64,000 nucleotides of DNA from Argyresthia goedartella (GCA_949825045.1 OX463814.1:33560383-33624382), one strand, 5' to 3'; positions 32,701-43,276 are shown, counted from the first letter of the stretch. Made by a program: numbers and translations. The notes: a model not told the origin generated them from the letters alone.

Positions 32701-32972
32701 CTAGCATTTAATCGCACAGCAAAAATACTGATTTTAACAGCAGAAAATGATCAGCAAAAATACTTTTTATGTTTTAAGTATTTTTGTTGTTCTTACATGT
32801 TCAATTATATACGAAGGATAAAGGGGGCTTCGCTTCTCTCTCCCCCTTTAGCGCAGGCAGCATAGGTGAAGGGACCTATGCTACCGCAGTAATTTGCCCT
32901 GATATTTGCTGTAAAAATCAGTATATTTGCTGTGCAAATCAGTATTATTGATGTGCAGTTAAATATTTCTCA
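32701..32972 (-). mobile_element. MITE M, near full length
   Basis: It runs from CTAGCATTTAATCGCACAGC to TTGATGTGCAGTTAAATATT. The centre AAAGGGGGCTTCGCTTCTCT and CCCCCTTTAGCGCAGGCAGC is partly duplicated (ATAGGTGAAGGGACCTATG hairpin). Confidence 0.8.
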
Positions 32973-33044
32973 TTTGTAAATTACATTAATTGTTTAATAA
33001 CATTAATTGTTTAATAAACAATTACATAAAACAAAAGACACATA

Positions 33045-33115
33045 AAAAATTTATACAAATACTAGCTCATCTCTAGTAAGAAATCTCTTTCAGTCTGCCG
33101 TAGTAAGACTTTTTC
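33045..33115 (-). repeat. LINE-G-like 3' end fragment
   Basis: TAGCTCATCTCTAGTAAGAA and ATCTCTTTCAGTCTGCC resemble the GAGATAAGCTCG and AGAGATTTCTACCAGCAAA block of LINE-G in a diverged form. Confidence 0.35.
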
Positions 33116-33362
33116 AAACAGCATTATTTTGCAGATGTACGTCACAGTTTGTTTTGCCCAATCTCGTGTTAATGTCTGCATAAGTTGCGACGAGAATTAT
33201 TTTGCATTTGTAGTTATTTCTTTATAAGTACCAACGTCCTCTCGGTCAGCACAGGATGGGGTTAATCTGGCTCAACACAGACCTTGCTGTTAATAATTTT
33301 GTAATTATTTATTCCTGCTTATTAATTATGATAATGATATCATAATATTTGTATTAGTTAAG

Positions 33363-33607
33363 TTTGCCAGAGGCAATTATAAGGAGAGCAACATCTTCGG
33401 GAGTAAAGTAAAAGGCTTAAGATGCGCGCAAATACCAGACTATACTAGACTACTTTATTATAGGATATACTAAGCTTATATACAACTTACTACAAAACTA
33501 CGTGATGAATATAAATATACCTTAACTGTGACGGTCGTCAACTTATCTTAACATTACCTGGAAATAGATATTTCCGCATATCTGTGGCGGGCGTATGTGC
33601 CGGCACA
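33363..33607 (-). repeat. LTR (3' LTR in element orientation)
   Basis: It runs from TTTGCCAGAGGCAATTATAA to GGGCGTATGTGCCGGCACA. It differs from its partner by a handful of substitutions and one small indel near AATATACCTTAACTG. Confidence 0.85.
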
Positions 33608-33622
33608 GATAATCCCCTCTTT
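33608..33622 (-). promoter_or_regulatory. Polypurine-tract-like sequence
   Basis: On the minus strand AAAGAGGGGATTATC abuts the start of the 3' LTR (TGTGCCGG). It has the position and composition expected for plus-strand priming. Confidence 0.55.
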
Positions 33623-34881
33623 AGGGAAAAAAATAAATGAATGTACTTATAGCAATGGAAAAAATCTAAGTTAGATAACATAACAAACTTATATCAACTG
33701 CAATAATAACTAGTAGTATTTTAATAAACATAAAACCAGATCTTAATTGTGCAAACTTTAACTTAATCTAATTTTATATGTAAGGAAAGTTATTGTTAAA
33801 TAAAACTAGATAGTAATAGCGCATAGTTCAACTTAATTCTAAAGTTAATCTTACACAAATTAGATAAATAAAGGAACTACGGTTATGTGAATTCTACATA
33901 AGTTTAAAGAATCACTTAATATTTTCCTACAGGCAAGTCTTGTGTCTGGCCGTACACTACATAAAATAAACTAAAAACTGGAAAACAGAAAAAAACTAGG
34001 AAAATGGGGCTTCGCGGTTAGTAAACTAACCTAACCTATAACTGGAAAAGATCCGCAGGAGAGTCGTCTGATGCTGCAGCCACCCATGTTTTTCAGGAAT
34101 CGATGAGTCAATTTACATCGCACGTCGTTGAAGTTGTAATCACTGTTTGTTTATAATTGCGACCGTACCTACACAAGGATGATTGTGCTGAATCAGCGTC
34201 AGCATTAAATCTGTAACTTTGGCTGTAGGCAGTCAATGATCTCGTACGTCATATGCACGTGCGTGCTCTTCACTCTTGAGTAAATATTAAGTTGTCGATT
34301 GATGAAATTTGTGTGCCTAAAAACCTTGGTATTTGGCAACATAGGGCACATCTTGTACACCAATCGTTTATATATATCTCTCTCTCTCTTCAGTGATTTG
34401 ATTATTCTTCGTGCGATGTTCTTCCTGGATGATTTCAATATTCGTTGGATTAGGTATATTGATGATGTTTCAATACTCTTCTGGGGGCTGGAACGGCTTC
34501 CTATGTCTTGAACTTGAAAAAGCTGCTTGCTGTGAATGAATTTGCCGACGCGTTCGTTTCTGCTGATGCGAGCTCCATTTTGATAAATCAGCAGTCGGCT
34601 GACTATCGGTTCATTATTCTTGCGGTATCTTGAGTTCGATGCGGGAAATCTTCAGTTGAAATCTTTTGGCTTCTGGTCCGTCATGGCTTGCTTGAGGTCG
34701 TCTTGGTTTGGGTGGGGTCTTGATTATGGATTTCTGCAGCGTGGTTTGAAATATGTATGCAGAAGTCGGGGCTCGGCGATCTTGGACGAAGTGCTTCTTG
34801 CTTGCACTTCTAAGGTGGCAGCACACGGAGTTTTTCGCGGCTGGGTTTATGCTGCTGTTACCGAAGGTTGCTGATGTTCAA

Positions 34882-34895
34882 AAGTCGGGTCACCA
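34882..34895 (-). promoter_or_regulatory. Primer-binding site, tRNA-Trp-like
   Basis: On the minus strand TGGTGACCCGAC begins 1 base after the 5' LTR. It resembles the complement of the tRNA-Trp 3' end (TGGTGACCCCGACGTG), used by CsRn1-type Gypsy elements, with one base missing. The tRNA identity is from memory. Confidence 0.6.
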
Positions 34896-34896
34896 C

Positions 34897-35145
34897 TTTG
34901 CCAGAGGCAATTATAAGGAGAGCGACATCTTCGGGAGTAAAGTAAAAGGCTTGAGATGCGCGCAAATACCAGACTATACTAGACTACTTTATTATAGGAT
35001 ATACTAAGCTTATATACAACTTACTACAAAACTACGTGATGTATATGAATATACTTACCTTATCTGTGACGGTCGTCAACTTATCTTAACATTACGTGGA
35101 AATAGATATTTCCGCATATCTGTGGCGGGCGTATGTGCCGGCACA
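34897..35145 (-). repeat. LTR (5' LTR in element orientation)
   Basis: This is the partner of 33363-33607 with the same ends. It is followed on the plus strand by the TTAAG duplication. Confidence 0.85.
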
Positions 35146-35222
35146 TTAAGCACAAGCAATTTTTAAAAGAGATCTAAAAATCAATCTGTGGGAGTTTCTA
35201 CGCCTTTCTTCTGCCACAGTGT

Positions 35223-35789
35223 AATAACGACGTTTGCAATTTGGAATTTGGCACATTAAATGATACAGATGGTACCTCCAGATCTAATTACTCTACAACG
35301 AAAACATTCAGAATGTATTCAATGAATGTTCCACATAAAACTTTGTTTGTCCAAATCCATGTATATTAAAGTGTAGGTTTAATTAACGAAATTACCGCAA
35401 TTTGGGAAAAGATGCGGTTTTGTCATTACCGTGGCCGTAAATAACAATAATTAAAATATCTGTGGTCGAATGTAAATGTGTAAAGGCTTCATAATTTTAT
35501 ATTGCACACAAATATTTAAAATAACAAGATATACATTAAAATAGTGTACAAAGGCGAGCGTATCTCTATCAAGAAATCTCTCCCAGCAAGCCATGTCAGG
35601 ATGAGAAAGGTTTTTGTCTGATTAATTTACAAATAAACTTGTTTTAACTATGTTCCTCTGTACCTATATGATTCTGACAGATGATTACAAACTTTTCTTT
35701 GTAAACGCGATCGCAACTGTAATCAATCAAAATATGCTAAGATGCTAACCTTTGAAATTTGGTTTAAAAAAGGGAAGCATCTCATTTCT
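35223..35789. other. Mostly unassigned, with a LINE-G fragment
   Basis: 35545-35615 contains ACAAAGGCGAGCGTATCTCT and AGAAATCTCTCCCAGCAAGC, the complement of the LINE-G 3' motif. The rest is AT-rich and unrecognised. Confidence 0.45.
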
Positions 35790-36218
35790 AGGGTTCCGTA
35801 CCCGAAGGGTGCCAAACGGGACCCTATTATTAAGCCTCCACTGTCCGTCCGTCTGTCACCAGGTTGTATCTCATGAACCGTGATAGTTAGACAGTTGAAA
35901 TTTTTACAGATGATTTATTTCTGGTGCCGCTATAACAACAAATACTAAAAAACAGAATACAATAAATATGTAAGGGGGCTCATACACAACAAACGTATTT
36001 TTCCCTCGTATTTGCTCGATATTGATAACGGCAAAAGGTAGACGCTTGAAATATTCTCAGAATGTTTGGTTATATATTCACTTTAAAAATTAATAAATTA
36101 AAATAAAACAAATATTTAAGAGGGGCCCCCATACAACAAAAGTGTTTTTTGTTACATTTTAATAGATAATGGTACGGAACCCTTCGTGCGCGAGGCCGAC
36201 TCGTACTTGGCCGGTTAT
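35790..36218 (+). repeat. Family L, copy 5 (longest plus-strand copy)
   Basis: It reads GGGTTCCGTACCCGAAGGGT, GCCAAACGGGACCCTATTAT, CTGTCACCAGGTTGTATCTC, ATGAACCGTGATAGTTAGAC, GGGGGCTCATACACAACAAA, then a second GGGGCCCCCATACAACAAAA, and GGTACGGAACCCTTCGTGCG ending in GACTCGTACTTGGCCGGTTA. The two CATACAACAAA blocks suggest an internal duplication. The Bel-Pao element starts 23 bp downstream. Confidence 0.75.
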
Positions 36219-36240
36219 TATAAACTCGATTTTTAGGGTA

Positions 36241-36783
36241 TGTTCAGGCTTCTCGGCACCTAATGACCTCGTAGGGGCCCATCAGCTACGAGGTAGCGTA
36301 GCGATCAGTTGCCAAGAAGTGTGAACGTCGGCGATTCACCGAGCTAAGGTAAATGGAGTCGATCTAACCTGGTCCGTGCTTCGGTCCCGTCAACCTCCTG
36401 TCTCTCTGCAAGGCCCGGGTGCACCCTAGGCTCTTCTTGGTAGACAGGTTCTTCAGCCAACCAGGTATGACTGGCAGGCCAGCTTGGATGAGCACAGTGT
36501 TCCAACACAGGTTATGTTACGTGGGAAAAACCAATCGGCCACGTAAATGCGAACTTTATCTGGTTCGGGGAACCACAACACACTCAGCTATATAGACAAT
36601 CCTGAGGGAAACCCGAATACATTCCAGATGGACTGCGATTTAATTTCAATACCCTATCCAAACGCGTTTAAATTGCGAGGGCTTTCGTCTGTCAGTTGTC
36701 AAAAACTGCAAGGTTGGCAGCAACGTCAAATTCAAAATGGCCGTTCCGAAACCATCGATCGAATATCGATTTGGAATCGAACA
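36241..36783 (-). repeat. Bel-Pao 3' LTR (543 bp)
   Basis: It has TG...CA ends with a 5-bp inverted terminal word TGTTC / GAACA. It is closest to the sequence expected before the AAAT insertion seen in the other LTR. Confidence 0.95.
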
Positions 36784-36815
36784 ATCACCCGCCCGGACAG
36801 GCACCCACCTGTCCC
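36784..36815 (-). promoter_or_regulatory. Region of the polypurine tract
   Basis: On the minus strand the bases between the pol stop and the 3' LTR read AGGGGACAGGTGGGTGCCTG, then TCCGGGCGGGTGAT. It is purine-rich but interrupted. GACAGG and CCTGTC form a small hairpin around CACCCA on the plus strand. Confidence 0.45.
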
Positions 36816-37067
36816 CTAATCTACGGGCAGCCGAGACAACGTTGCTACCGCTCGGTTTAGAACCGAGCCTCCTACTAGAACCTCTGCAGACCGGGGGGTC
36901 CCGTCCTTGCCAGGGAACAAGTTAACAATGCGCCCCCTGCGCCAACGTAGTGGCGGTAGGTTAGCATCCTTAACCAGAACGAGGTCACCAACACTAGGGG
37001 GGCTGGTTTTGTCAGTCCACTTAAGGCGCTGTTGTAAGATATGCAGATACTCGAGCGACCAACGCTT
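36816..37067 (-). pseudogene. Bel-Pao Pol C-terminal domain (after a TGA stop)
   Basis: It is in frame with the integrase segment after the TGA at 37070-37068. The frame stays open and reads KRWSLEYLHILQQRLKW, GDLVLVKD, LPPLRWRRGRI and GKDGTPRSAEV to a TAG at 36818-36816. This is the C-terminal domain that follows integrase in Bel-Pao Pol (DUF5641-type, VGDLVLVKD ... LPPLRW-LGRI ... GKDG-VR). About 83 codons are separated from the rest of Pol only by that one stop. Confidence 0.85.
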
Positions 37068-37859
37068 TCAGAAATTCTGAGTAAACTGCTGCAACATCTG
37101 ATACCTTGACAACCGATACAATTTCACTCCCTCGAAGGGGTGCTCGGGCAACGCGTTAAGTGGCTGTCCTATCAAGAAATGGCCTGGGGTCAGAGCCTCC
37201 AGGTCATTTGGATCCGAGCTGAGCGGACACAACGGTCGCGAATTGAGAACGGCCTCGATCTTACAAAACAATGTCGCGAGCTCCTCAAAAGTCAGCGCGG
37301 TCTGACCTACTATACGCCCCAAGTGCGTCTTAGCTGACTTAACTACGGCCTCAAAAATCCCACCCCAGTGGGGGCAACTCGGTGGGCTGAAGGTCCACTG
37401 TATACCCCGACGGGAGAGGGCCGTTCCAATATCCACTTTATTTACATTCAAAAAGTTGTCTATCTCTCGTAAGTATCGTTCTGCACCGACGTAGTTAGTG
37501 CCGTTATCAGAGCGGATCAAATATGGAAGTCCCCTTCGAGAAACAAACCTATACAAACAAGCAATGAAAGCCTCTGTCGAGAGATCAGCAACGAGCTCGA
37601 GATGTACCGCCTTGGTGGATAAACAAACAAACACACATAGGTACGCCTTGTATTGCTTAGCGGTACGCAATCGTGAACTCTTCACCATAAACGGTCCGGC
37701 AAAATCCGTACCAACACCTGAAAACGGTCTGACCTCATTCACACGATCAGGGGGCAAGTCCCCCATGAGAGGTTGCATCGTGGCAGCCTTAAGTCGATAA
37801 CAAGGCATGCACCGAAACACGATGTTCCGTATGACACGGGGCGGGCAGATAAGATCCAA
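37068..37859 (-). pseudogene. Bel-Pao integrase segment
   Basis: The 263-codon open stretch contains the CxxC half of the zinc-binding domain (CMPC, residues 17-20) and a DDE catalytic core: Asp52 in GVGTDFAGPF, Asp118 in IRSDNGTNY, Glu170 in GGIFEAVVKSAK. Further family words are LSTEAFIACLYRFVSRRG and LTPGHFLIG. It has no ATG; the frame enters by a one-base shift near 37840 from the RT/RNase H frame, which holds the HxxxxH half of the zinc finger. It ends at an in-frame TGA. The role would be inserting the cDNA copy into the chromosome. Confidence 0.92.
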
Positions 37860-40180
37860 AACTCCCGCTGGAGCGTGGCCAACAACGCGTTACAGCCGGC
37901 ATGCGCGTTTTTAATATGACGATCAGTCACCAGCAATTCAACTAACTGTCCCCCCTTGGGGAGCAGAAGTGGGTGACGAGCCGAATACGACAGATTCGCA
38001 TTGCGCAATCTTCCTCCTACCCGAAGTAACCCGGTCGAATCAACAAAGGGGTTGAGACGCGCTAAGGCTCCCTTCAATTTCGAACGTCCACTTCGTATAA
38101 TCTCCAATTCTGCCCCAAACTTCGAGGACTGTACCAACCGGACCAAATTCAACAGCGACTCGTTTCGCTCTGCCGGAGTCAGAATAGGGTTCAACGTTCG
38201 CTGATCGCGAGGAGTACGACAATTTCGAGCGAATCTCCTAATCCAAGTGGACACGTTTATCAACTTGTCAAGTGAGCTATACCGGTCCAGCAGAAACCCG
38301 GCGTCAGGGTCCTCAGCCTTCTGGGTAACATGCACGGCCGCTCTGGGGCCATGATCCGAAGATACTACTACATGGCTGTGGGGCCAGTCCGATTCTCTCT
38401 TGGCAAGCCAGGGTGGTCCCCACCACAAATGGTGTCTAACGAGTTCAGGAGCCCGACATCCCCTGGATGCACAATCAGACGGGTTCAATTCTCCTGGTAC
38501 ATGTCTCCAGGTCAGTGGGACCTCAGACGATACAATCTGGGAGACACGGTTCGCAACAAAAACCTCTAAGTTATGGACCGAAGCCTTCAGCCAGCACAAA
38601 ACAATCTGGCTGTCCGTCCACGCGTACACCGTATCCTCCAAAACCACTGACCCACGCAACACTGTTAGAGTGTGATTCAAAAGTTTGGTCAAAAGAGCAG
38701 CCCCGGACAATTCCAGTTTTGGAATCGTCATCCTTGTCCGAATAGGCGCTACCTTGCTTTTTGCCAAAACCAAACGCACGTCGACCTCCCCGGTGGATGT
38801 GACGGTTCGCAAATAAACCGCTGCCGCAAACCCTCGTTCAGAGGCATCACAAAACCCGTGAAGGGTTGCCCTGTAATCCCCAGCAGGGACCAATTTCCTC
38901 GGCAGCGATACATTATTTATGTCCGATAGCGAGGTGAACATTCGCGTCCAATCAGTCAACAAATCACCTGAGAGGTGGGTGTCCCAGGTCAACTGAGCCG
39001 CCCATAGCCTTTGCATAAAACATTTGAGAGCAAAGGTGACTGGAGAAATCCATCCATTCGGGTCGAACGTTCTCGCAATCGTTGACAGTACTGACCGCTT
39101 CGTCCAGGCCTTCGGTGTTTCTAAAACCACCCGATAGGTAAACTCATCATGGACGGGCCGGTACTGAATTCCAAGCACTGACAACATGTTAGGGTTGTCA
39201 GGATTCTCAAAAACGTGCGGGTCTTGTTGAAACTCATCTGGGAGACCAGCCATCAACTCAGGGGAGTTGGACATCCACTTGTGTAGTTCATAGCCGCCTC
39301 GTTCCAGCAATTGAATGAGCTCGTCACGTCGGTCCAGAGCTTCCTCTACACTGGCTGCCCCTGTGCAGACGTCATCGACGTACAAATCTTGCTCCAGGAT
39401 AGCGGCGGCTCTAGGATAGCTCACACGGTCACGCGACGCCAACTCCCGCAGAGTACGCATCGCCAAATACGGGCTAGACCGTAACCCATACGTGTTCGTG
39501 TTCAACTCATAGACCTTGACTGGCTCGGCCGTGGACTCACGCCAAAGTATCAACTGATACCTTCTGTCAGCCGGATGAATTACCGTTTGCCTAAACATCA
39601 TCCGAATGTCTGCGACAAATACAATCTGGTGCCTCCGAAAGCTCGTGAGAATATCCGAAATATCACGGCTCAACTTGGGTCCCGAATGTAGACACTGATT
39701 CAGGGACATCCCGTTCGAGGTAGGTGCTGACCCATCAAAAACAACTCGAATCTTGCCGGTAGGGGTTCGTAGGACGGCATGGTGTGGAAGGAAACAATGA
39801 TCCTCAGATCTCCAGTCCACACCCGATATCGACATGTGTCCTAACGACTCATACTCCCTCATGAAATCAACATATTTTTGTTTAAATACGGCGTCCCTTG
39901 ACATCCTACGCTCCATCGACATCAATCTCGTCTCAGCCATCTTCCTAGATTCTCCTAGTGGCGGTCGATCGGCCCTGAAAGGCAGTCGAGTTACAAAACG
40001 ACCAGAACGAAGGCGACCAGTACTATTCTGGTAAAACAACTCGCACTCTTCTTCGTCTGCGTCGACTCGACGAACGGTGGGAGGTTCCTCTATCTCCCAG
40101 AAACGTTGGATAGCGTCTGACAACGCTGAGCATTGGCTCTTACTTATTGAAGTATGCCATCTGACTCGGCAGGCCTAACC
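37840..40180 (-). pseudogene. Bel-Pao reverse transcriptase and RNase H segment
   Basis: The longest open stretch in the window is about 790 codons; the frame stays open from 40123 to 37739. Order: RFWEIEE linker (residues 7-13, counted from 40123), RT fingers and palm with FVADIRMMFRQ (Asp172), the catalytic YVDD (residues 248-251), LGIQYRP and FDPNGWISP, then RNase H with LHGFCDASERGFAAAVY (Asp426), IPKLELSGA (Glu471), AWTDSQIVLCWL (Asp504) and HVPGELNPSD (Asp550). An HIKNAH motif near the end begins the integrase zinc finger, after which the frame is lost near 37840. It has no ATG of its own; the protease frame ends in TAA at 40146, and the two frames overlap by a shift near 40150-40180. 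Confidence 0.93.
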
Positions 40181-40722
40181 ATTGGCAATGCCGGACCCAT
40201 GATCACGTGACCAAACTTAGTATCCACAGCAATCAACCCGTCCGGCTGAAGAACTCGCCGATCCGACAACAGAAACCTACCCAGAACGTCTGCTCCCAGT
40301 AGCAGGTCGACCGGGGCTGGAGTGTCAAAATCGGGATCCGCCAACTTGAGTCCTGATGTCAGGAATCGAACGGCCGGATTCAACTTCACCAAGGGGTGTC
40401 TGCCCATGACATGCGTCATCACTAAAGCTTGCACGGATGTTTTTGTCAAAATGTCATAACGTGGAGAGAACGTGATCACCGATTGACCAACTACATTCGT
40501 AACCGTAACATTCCTCACGCCCCGTATTGATTTATTATAGCTATTTACCTTGAGGCCCAACCATTTTGCTAAATCGTTCGATACAATGCAGCCCTGAGCT
40601 CCAGAATCTAATAGGGCGCGAACGTATGTTGGGTTGCCCGCCAAATCCCAAACAAGCACAGAGGCGATCGGTAACACCACCGTCTCCGGTTGGGGGGCAA
40701 CCAATGGTTGGGCCGCAAATTC
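40144..40722 (-). pseudogene. Bel-Pao aspartic protease segment
   Basis: About 190 codons in the same frame as Gag, directly after its TAG. The catalytic signature is ALLDSGAQGCIVS, and PVDLLLGADVLGRF follows about 110 residues later, as in Bel-Pao retropepsins (LLDSGAQ ... LLIGAD). The segment ends at TAA 40146-40144 while the RT frame is already open. There is no ATG upstream in this frame after the Gag stop, so expression would need readthrough. The role would be cleaving the Gag-Pol polyprotein. Confidence 0.9.
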
Positions 40723-42045
40723 CTAGCGAGGACCCCCGGGGCCCCACTGTGCCTGTAACCGATCAGGTAGGCAGCTATACGCCAGAGGGTCCCATTGTAC
40801 AAATGGCCCACGCGCCGGTTCCATTGCCACCCAACGACGCCCCCCGAAGGGGGGTGGGCGTGAATTCAACCGTGGCCGCTCCATGAGCGGGGGGGACATC
40901 ACATGCGACCGACGAGGACGAGGCGACGAGCGGGGCGACAACTGAGGCGGCGTCCGAACCGCATCCGCATAGCTCGAAGGTGTCCCATGCCACCCGCCCG
41001 TTACGGCCTGCTCAACATACCCAATGTCCCGCTGAGTCGGATGCTGAGTCGCAACCGAAAACTCAGGGCCCCCCATGTGATGACCCTGAGTGCGGCCCTG
41101 CACCCCTGGGTGGCTGCGTGCTTGTGGCCCCATTGCCCGCTGAGTCGGATGCTGAGTCGCAACCGAAAACTCAGGGCCCCCCATGTGATGACCCTGAGTG
41201 CGGCCCTGCACCCTAGTACCGCCCTGTGCACGTGGGGACATTGGCCCCTGAGTTGCGCTCCGTGTCGCAAACGAATTCTCAGGGCCCCATGCCGTGTCAC
41301 CCTGGGTACGGCCCTGTGGTGGCTGTTGGCCGGACCGGTTCATGCACAACAGATTGTTGTGGGCCCCACCACAATATCCGCACATTTTTGTGCGCGTGCA
41401 GTACCTAGCCATGTGTGGCCCGAGGCACAGGAAACACCAGCTCCGCTGCTTGGCCATCCGGCGCTGTCCCTGAACCCTAAGTTCCCCGAACTTATTGCAA
41501 TTGGCCACAGCATGGCCAATCTGCCTACAACATGGGCAGGTCTCACTATGTGGGGTCAATGCACTCACAGTCCCATATGACTGCCGGTTGGTGCGGTCCT
41601 TCCTCGTCTGAGAGCCCCTACTCACAGCGCTCCCGGCAGCTCTCTGTGGCTCCGAAGGATGGGTGACCGTCAACCCCAAATTCTCTGCCCGTCGAGCCTC
41701 CTCTTCCAAGAATCCGACCAAGTCGGAGAAGGCGGGCAGGTCCTCGGCCGACCTCCCGTGAGACTGTTCAAAACGAGTCTGCACGTTAGCGGGTAGGCGG
41801 GAAAGTACAATGTACAGCAGTAGGTACGACCATTCACCAACCGGAAGTCCAAGATTCTCTAGAGCCTTGGTGACGGACAACAACGGGTTCAAAACCTCCG
41901 TCTGTATGGCCCCGACCTTGTTCACAACCGGGATACTAAACAAACGGTTCAGTTGGGCATCGGCCAACCTCCGTTTGTTATGGTAACGTCTGACCAACAA
42001 TTGCCTGGCCGTTTCATAGTTACCCTCCGTAACTGTCCGGACACT
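40723..42045 (-). pseudogene. Bel-Pao Gag, central and C-terminal part
   Basis: The open frame reads VTEGNYETARQL at its upstream edge, then RRYHNKRRLADAQL and EWSYLLLYIVLSRLP, typical of the DUF1759-type Gag core. Three zinc knuckles follow: CPCCRQIGHAVANC, CFLCLGPHMARYC and CGYCGGAHNNLLC. After them comes a Gln/Gly/Pro-rich tail with a repeated unit (GRTQGHHMGGPEF twice). It stops at TAG 40725-40723, and the protease continues in the same frame. It lacks an ATG at its start because of the upstream frameshift. Confidence 0.9.
41027..41325 (-). repeat. 108-bp in-frame tandem repeats in Gag
   Basis: About 80 bp from GCTGAGTCGGATGCTGAGTC to TGACCCTGAGTGCGGCCCTG (plus strand) are repeated at a spacing of 108 bp (41031 and 41139). 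A third, diverged unit lies at about 41250-41325. 108 is a multiple of 3, so the repeat keeps the frame. Confidence 0.9.
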
Positions 42046-42416
42046 CCGTCAAAAGTAGGCATAGTTATGGCCGGTAACCTGGACCCTGAACCCTGAAGCG
42101 GCAGAGGTGCTTCGATGTCACCACCATGGCTGGACTCGCGCTGTCTACGTATGTCCGCAGCCTTCTGCGTGATAGCAGCTGCCATCTCCATACATTGGTC
42201 GACATCCCCTAGCAACCGTGACAGCCTGTCAGGTGCGCAACCATCAACTGATTCCGCCTGCGCGGACAATTCGAGCACCCTATTGTAACGTTCCTTAACG
42301 TCCATAGACCGCTCCAATACCACATCATGCCTATCTAAACGGTCTATCAGACCGTGTGCGGAGGAAAACCATCTGAGTTCCTTAGAAACACCCTTCTGGA
42401 TTTCAGATAACGACAT
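41949..42416 (-). pseudogene. Bel-Pao Gag, N-terminal part
   Basis: It starts at ATG 42416 (MSLSEIQKGVSKELRWF). It contains a heptad-like helical stretch (DRLDRHDVVLERSMDVKERY) and AITMPTFDG, the entry to the DUF1759-type Gag core. Immediately after FDG the frame jumps to sequence that normally lies far downstream in the domain. So the core has an internal deletion with loss of frame near 42045. Past that point the frame runs out at 41949 in unrelated codons. Confidence 0.88.
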
Positions 42417-42960
42417 GATCGGAACGATACTTACTCACAATTTGCAGTAACTCAATTTTATTGGACCCTCCAGTCTACAACCCAAACGAGGGAACCCTAA
42501 ACCACAACTTAAACAATGCTGTTTTCCTTAAACAATAGGAACCGAGTTTTATATCTATATAAATTCTGTAAATAACAATTTAGTCTCCCTTTATCACTAC
42601 AACACATACAGATAGTCAATATTAGTTCAAGTTATAAATTGCTATAAACTGAAAACAATGCAATAGCCTGCTATCAATAGATGTAACTACCTATGTTAAC
42701 CAAAACATTCTTCAATAGCATTACTAGACCACTAATAGATTGACTAACTGGTAATTCAATGCAATTTTCAATTCAATATCTGTCTATCTACTACCAGCAA
42801 TAGACCTATAGCTTACAATACTACCAATCTATGTGGATATAGGAACACAACCAAGTTATCTAATAACCGCCTATACCTACAGATTGATAGTCTCAAATCG
42901 TGTCTTCCTGGAGCCCTTGACGGCTGCAAATCTCAGGAAGCCACGCTCTAGCTACCAAAT
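42417..42960 (-). other. Bel-Pao leader between 5' LTR and Gag
   Basis: This 544-bp untranslated leader is AT-rich, unlike the GC-rich coding part, and holds a cluster of CTATAG / ATAGAT words at 42650-42900. No open frame is supported. Confidence 0.7.
42938..42958 (-). promoter_or_regulatory. Bel-Pao primer-binding site
   Basis: On the minus strand TGGTAGCTAGAGCGTGGCTT begins 3 bases after the 5' LTR. TGG matches the complement of a tRNA CCA end. I do not assign the tRNA. Confidence 0.7.
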
Positions 42961-43276
42961 TGTTCAGGCTTCTCGGCACCTAATGACCTCGTAGGGGCCC
43001 ATCAGCTACGAGGTAGCGTAGCGATCAGTTGCCAAGAAGTGTGAACGTCGGCGATTCACCGAGCTAAGGTAAATGGAGTCGATCTAACCTGGTCTGTGCT
43101 TCGGTCCCGTCAACCTCCTGTCTCTCTGCAAGGCCCGGGTGCACCCTAGGCTCTTCTTGGTAGACAGGATCTTCAGCCAACCAGGTATGACTGGCAGGCC
43201 AGCTTCGATGAGCACAGTGTTCCAACACAGGTTATGTTACGTGGGAAAAACCAATCGGCCAATGCGCTTATGCAAA

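Larger units (their letters stand above)
33363..35145 (-). mobile_element. Short non-coding LTR retroelement
   Basis: Two direct repeats of about 245 bp bracket 1.29 kb and are flanked by TTAAG on both sides (33358-33362, 35146-35150). The minus-strand orientation is inferred from a primer-binding site beside the right LTR and a purine-rich tract beside the left one. No Gag or Pol domain is recognisable; minus-strand open frames of 77 and 70 codons (34438-34205, 34826-34614) are lysine-rich with no motif. This fits a large retrotransposon derivative or an internally deleted Gypsy-type copy mobilised in trans. Confidence 0.8.
33240..35222 (+). repeat. Family T copy split by a short LTR element
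   Basis: The left half is 33240-33362 (GGGGTTAATCTGGCTCAACA to GTATTAGTTAAG) and the right half 35146-35222 (TTAAGCACAAGCAATTTTTA to CTTCTGCCACAGTG). The intact copy at 12141 reads GTATTAGTTAAGCACAACCT across the join, so it shows the empty site. Confidence 0.85.

Noticed and set aside
38330..38929. Several plus-strand frames opposite RT/RNase H
   Set aside because: They are antisense shadows of the Bel-Pao pol frame, which carries clear catalytic motifs.
40903..41580. 225-codon plus-strand open frame opposite Gag
   Set aside because: It is a shadow of the GC-rich, repeat-containing Gag coding strand and shows no domain.
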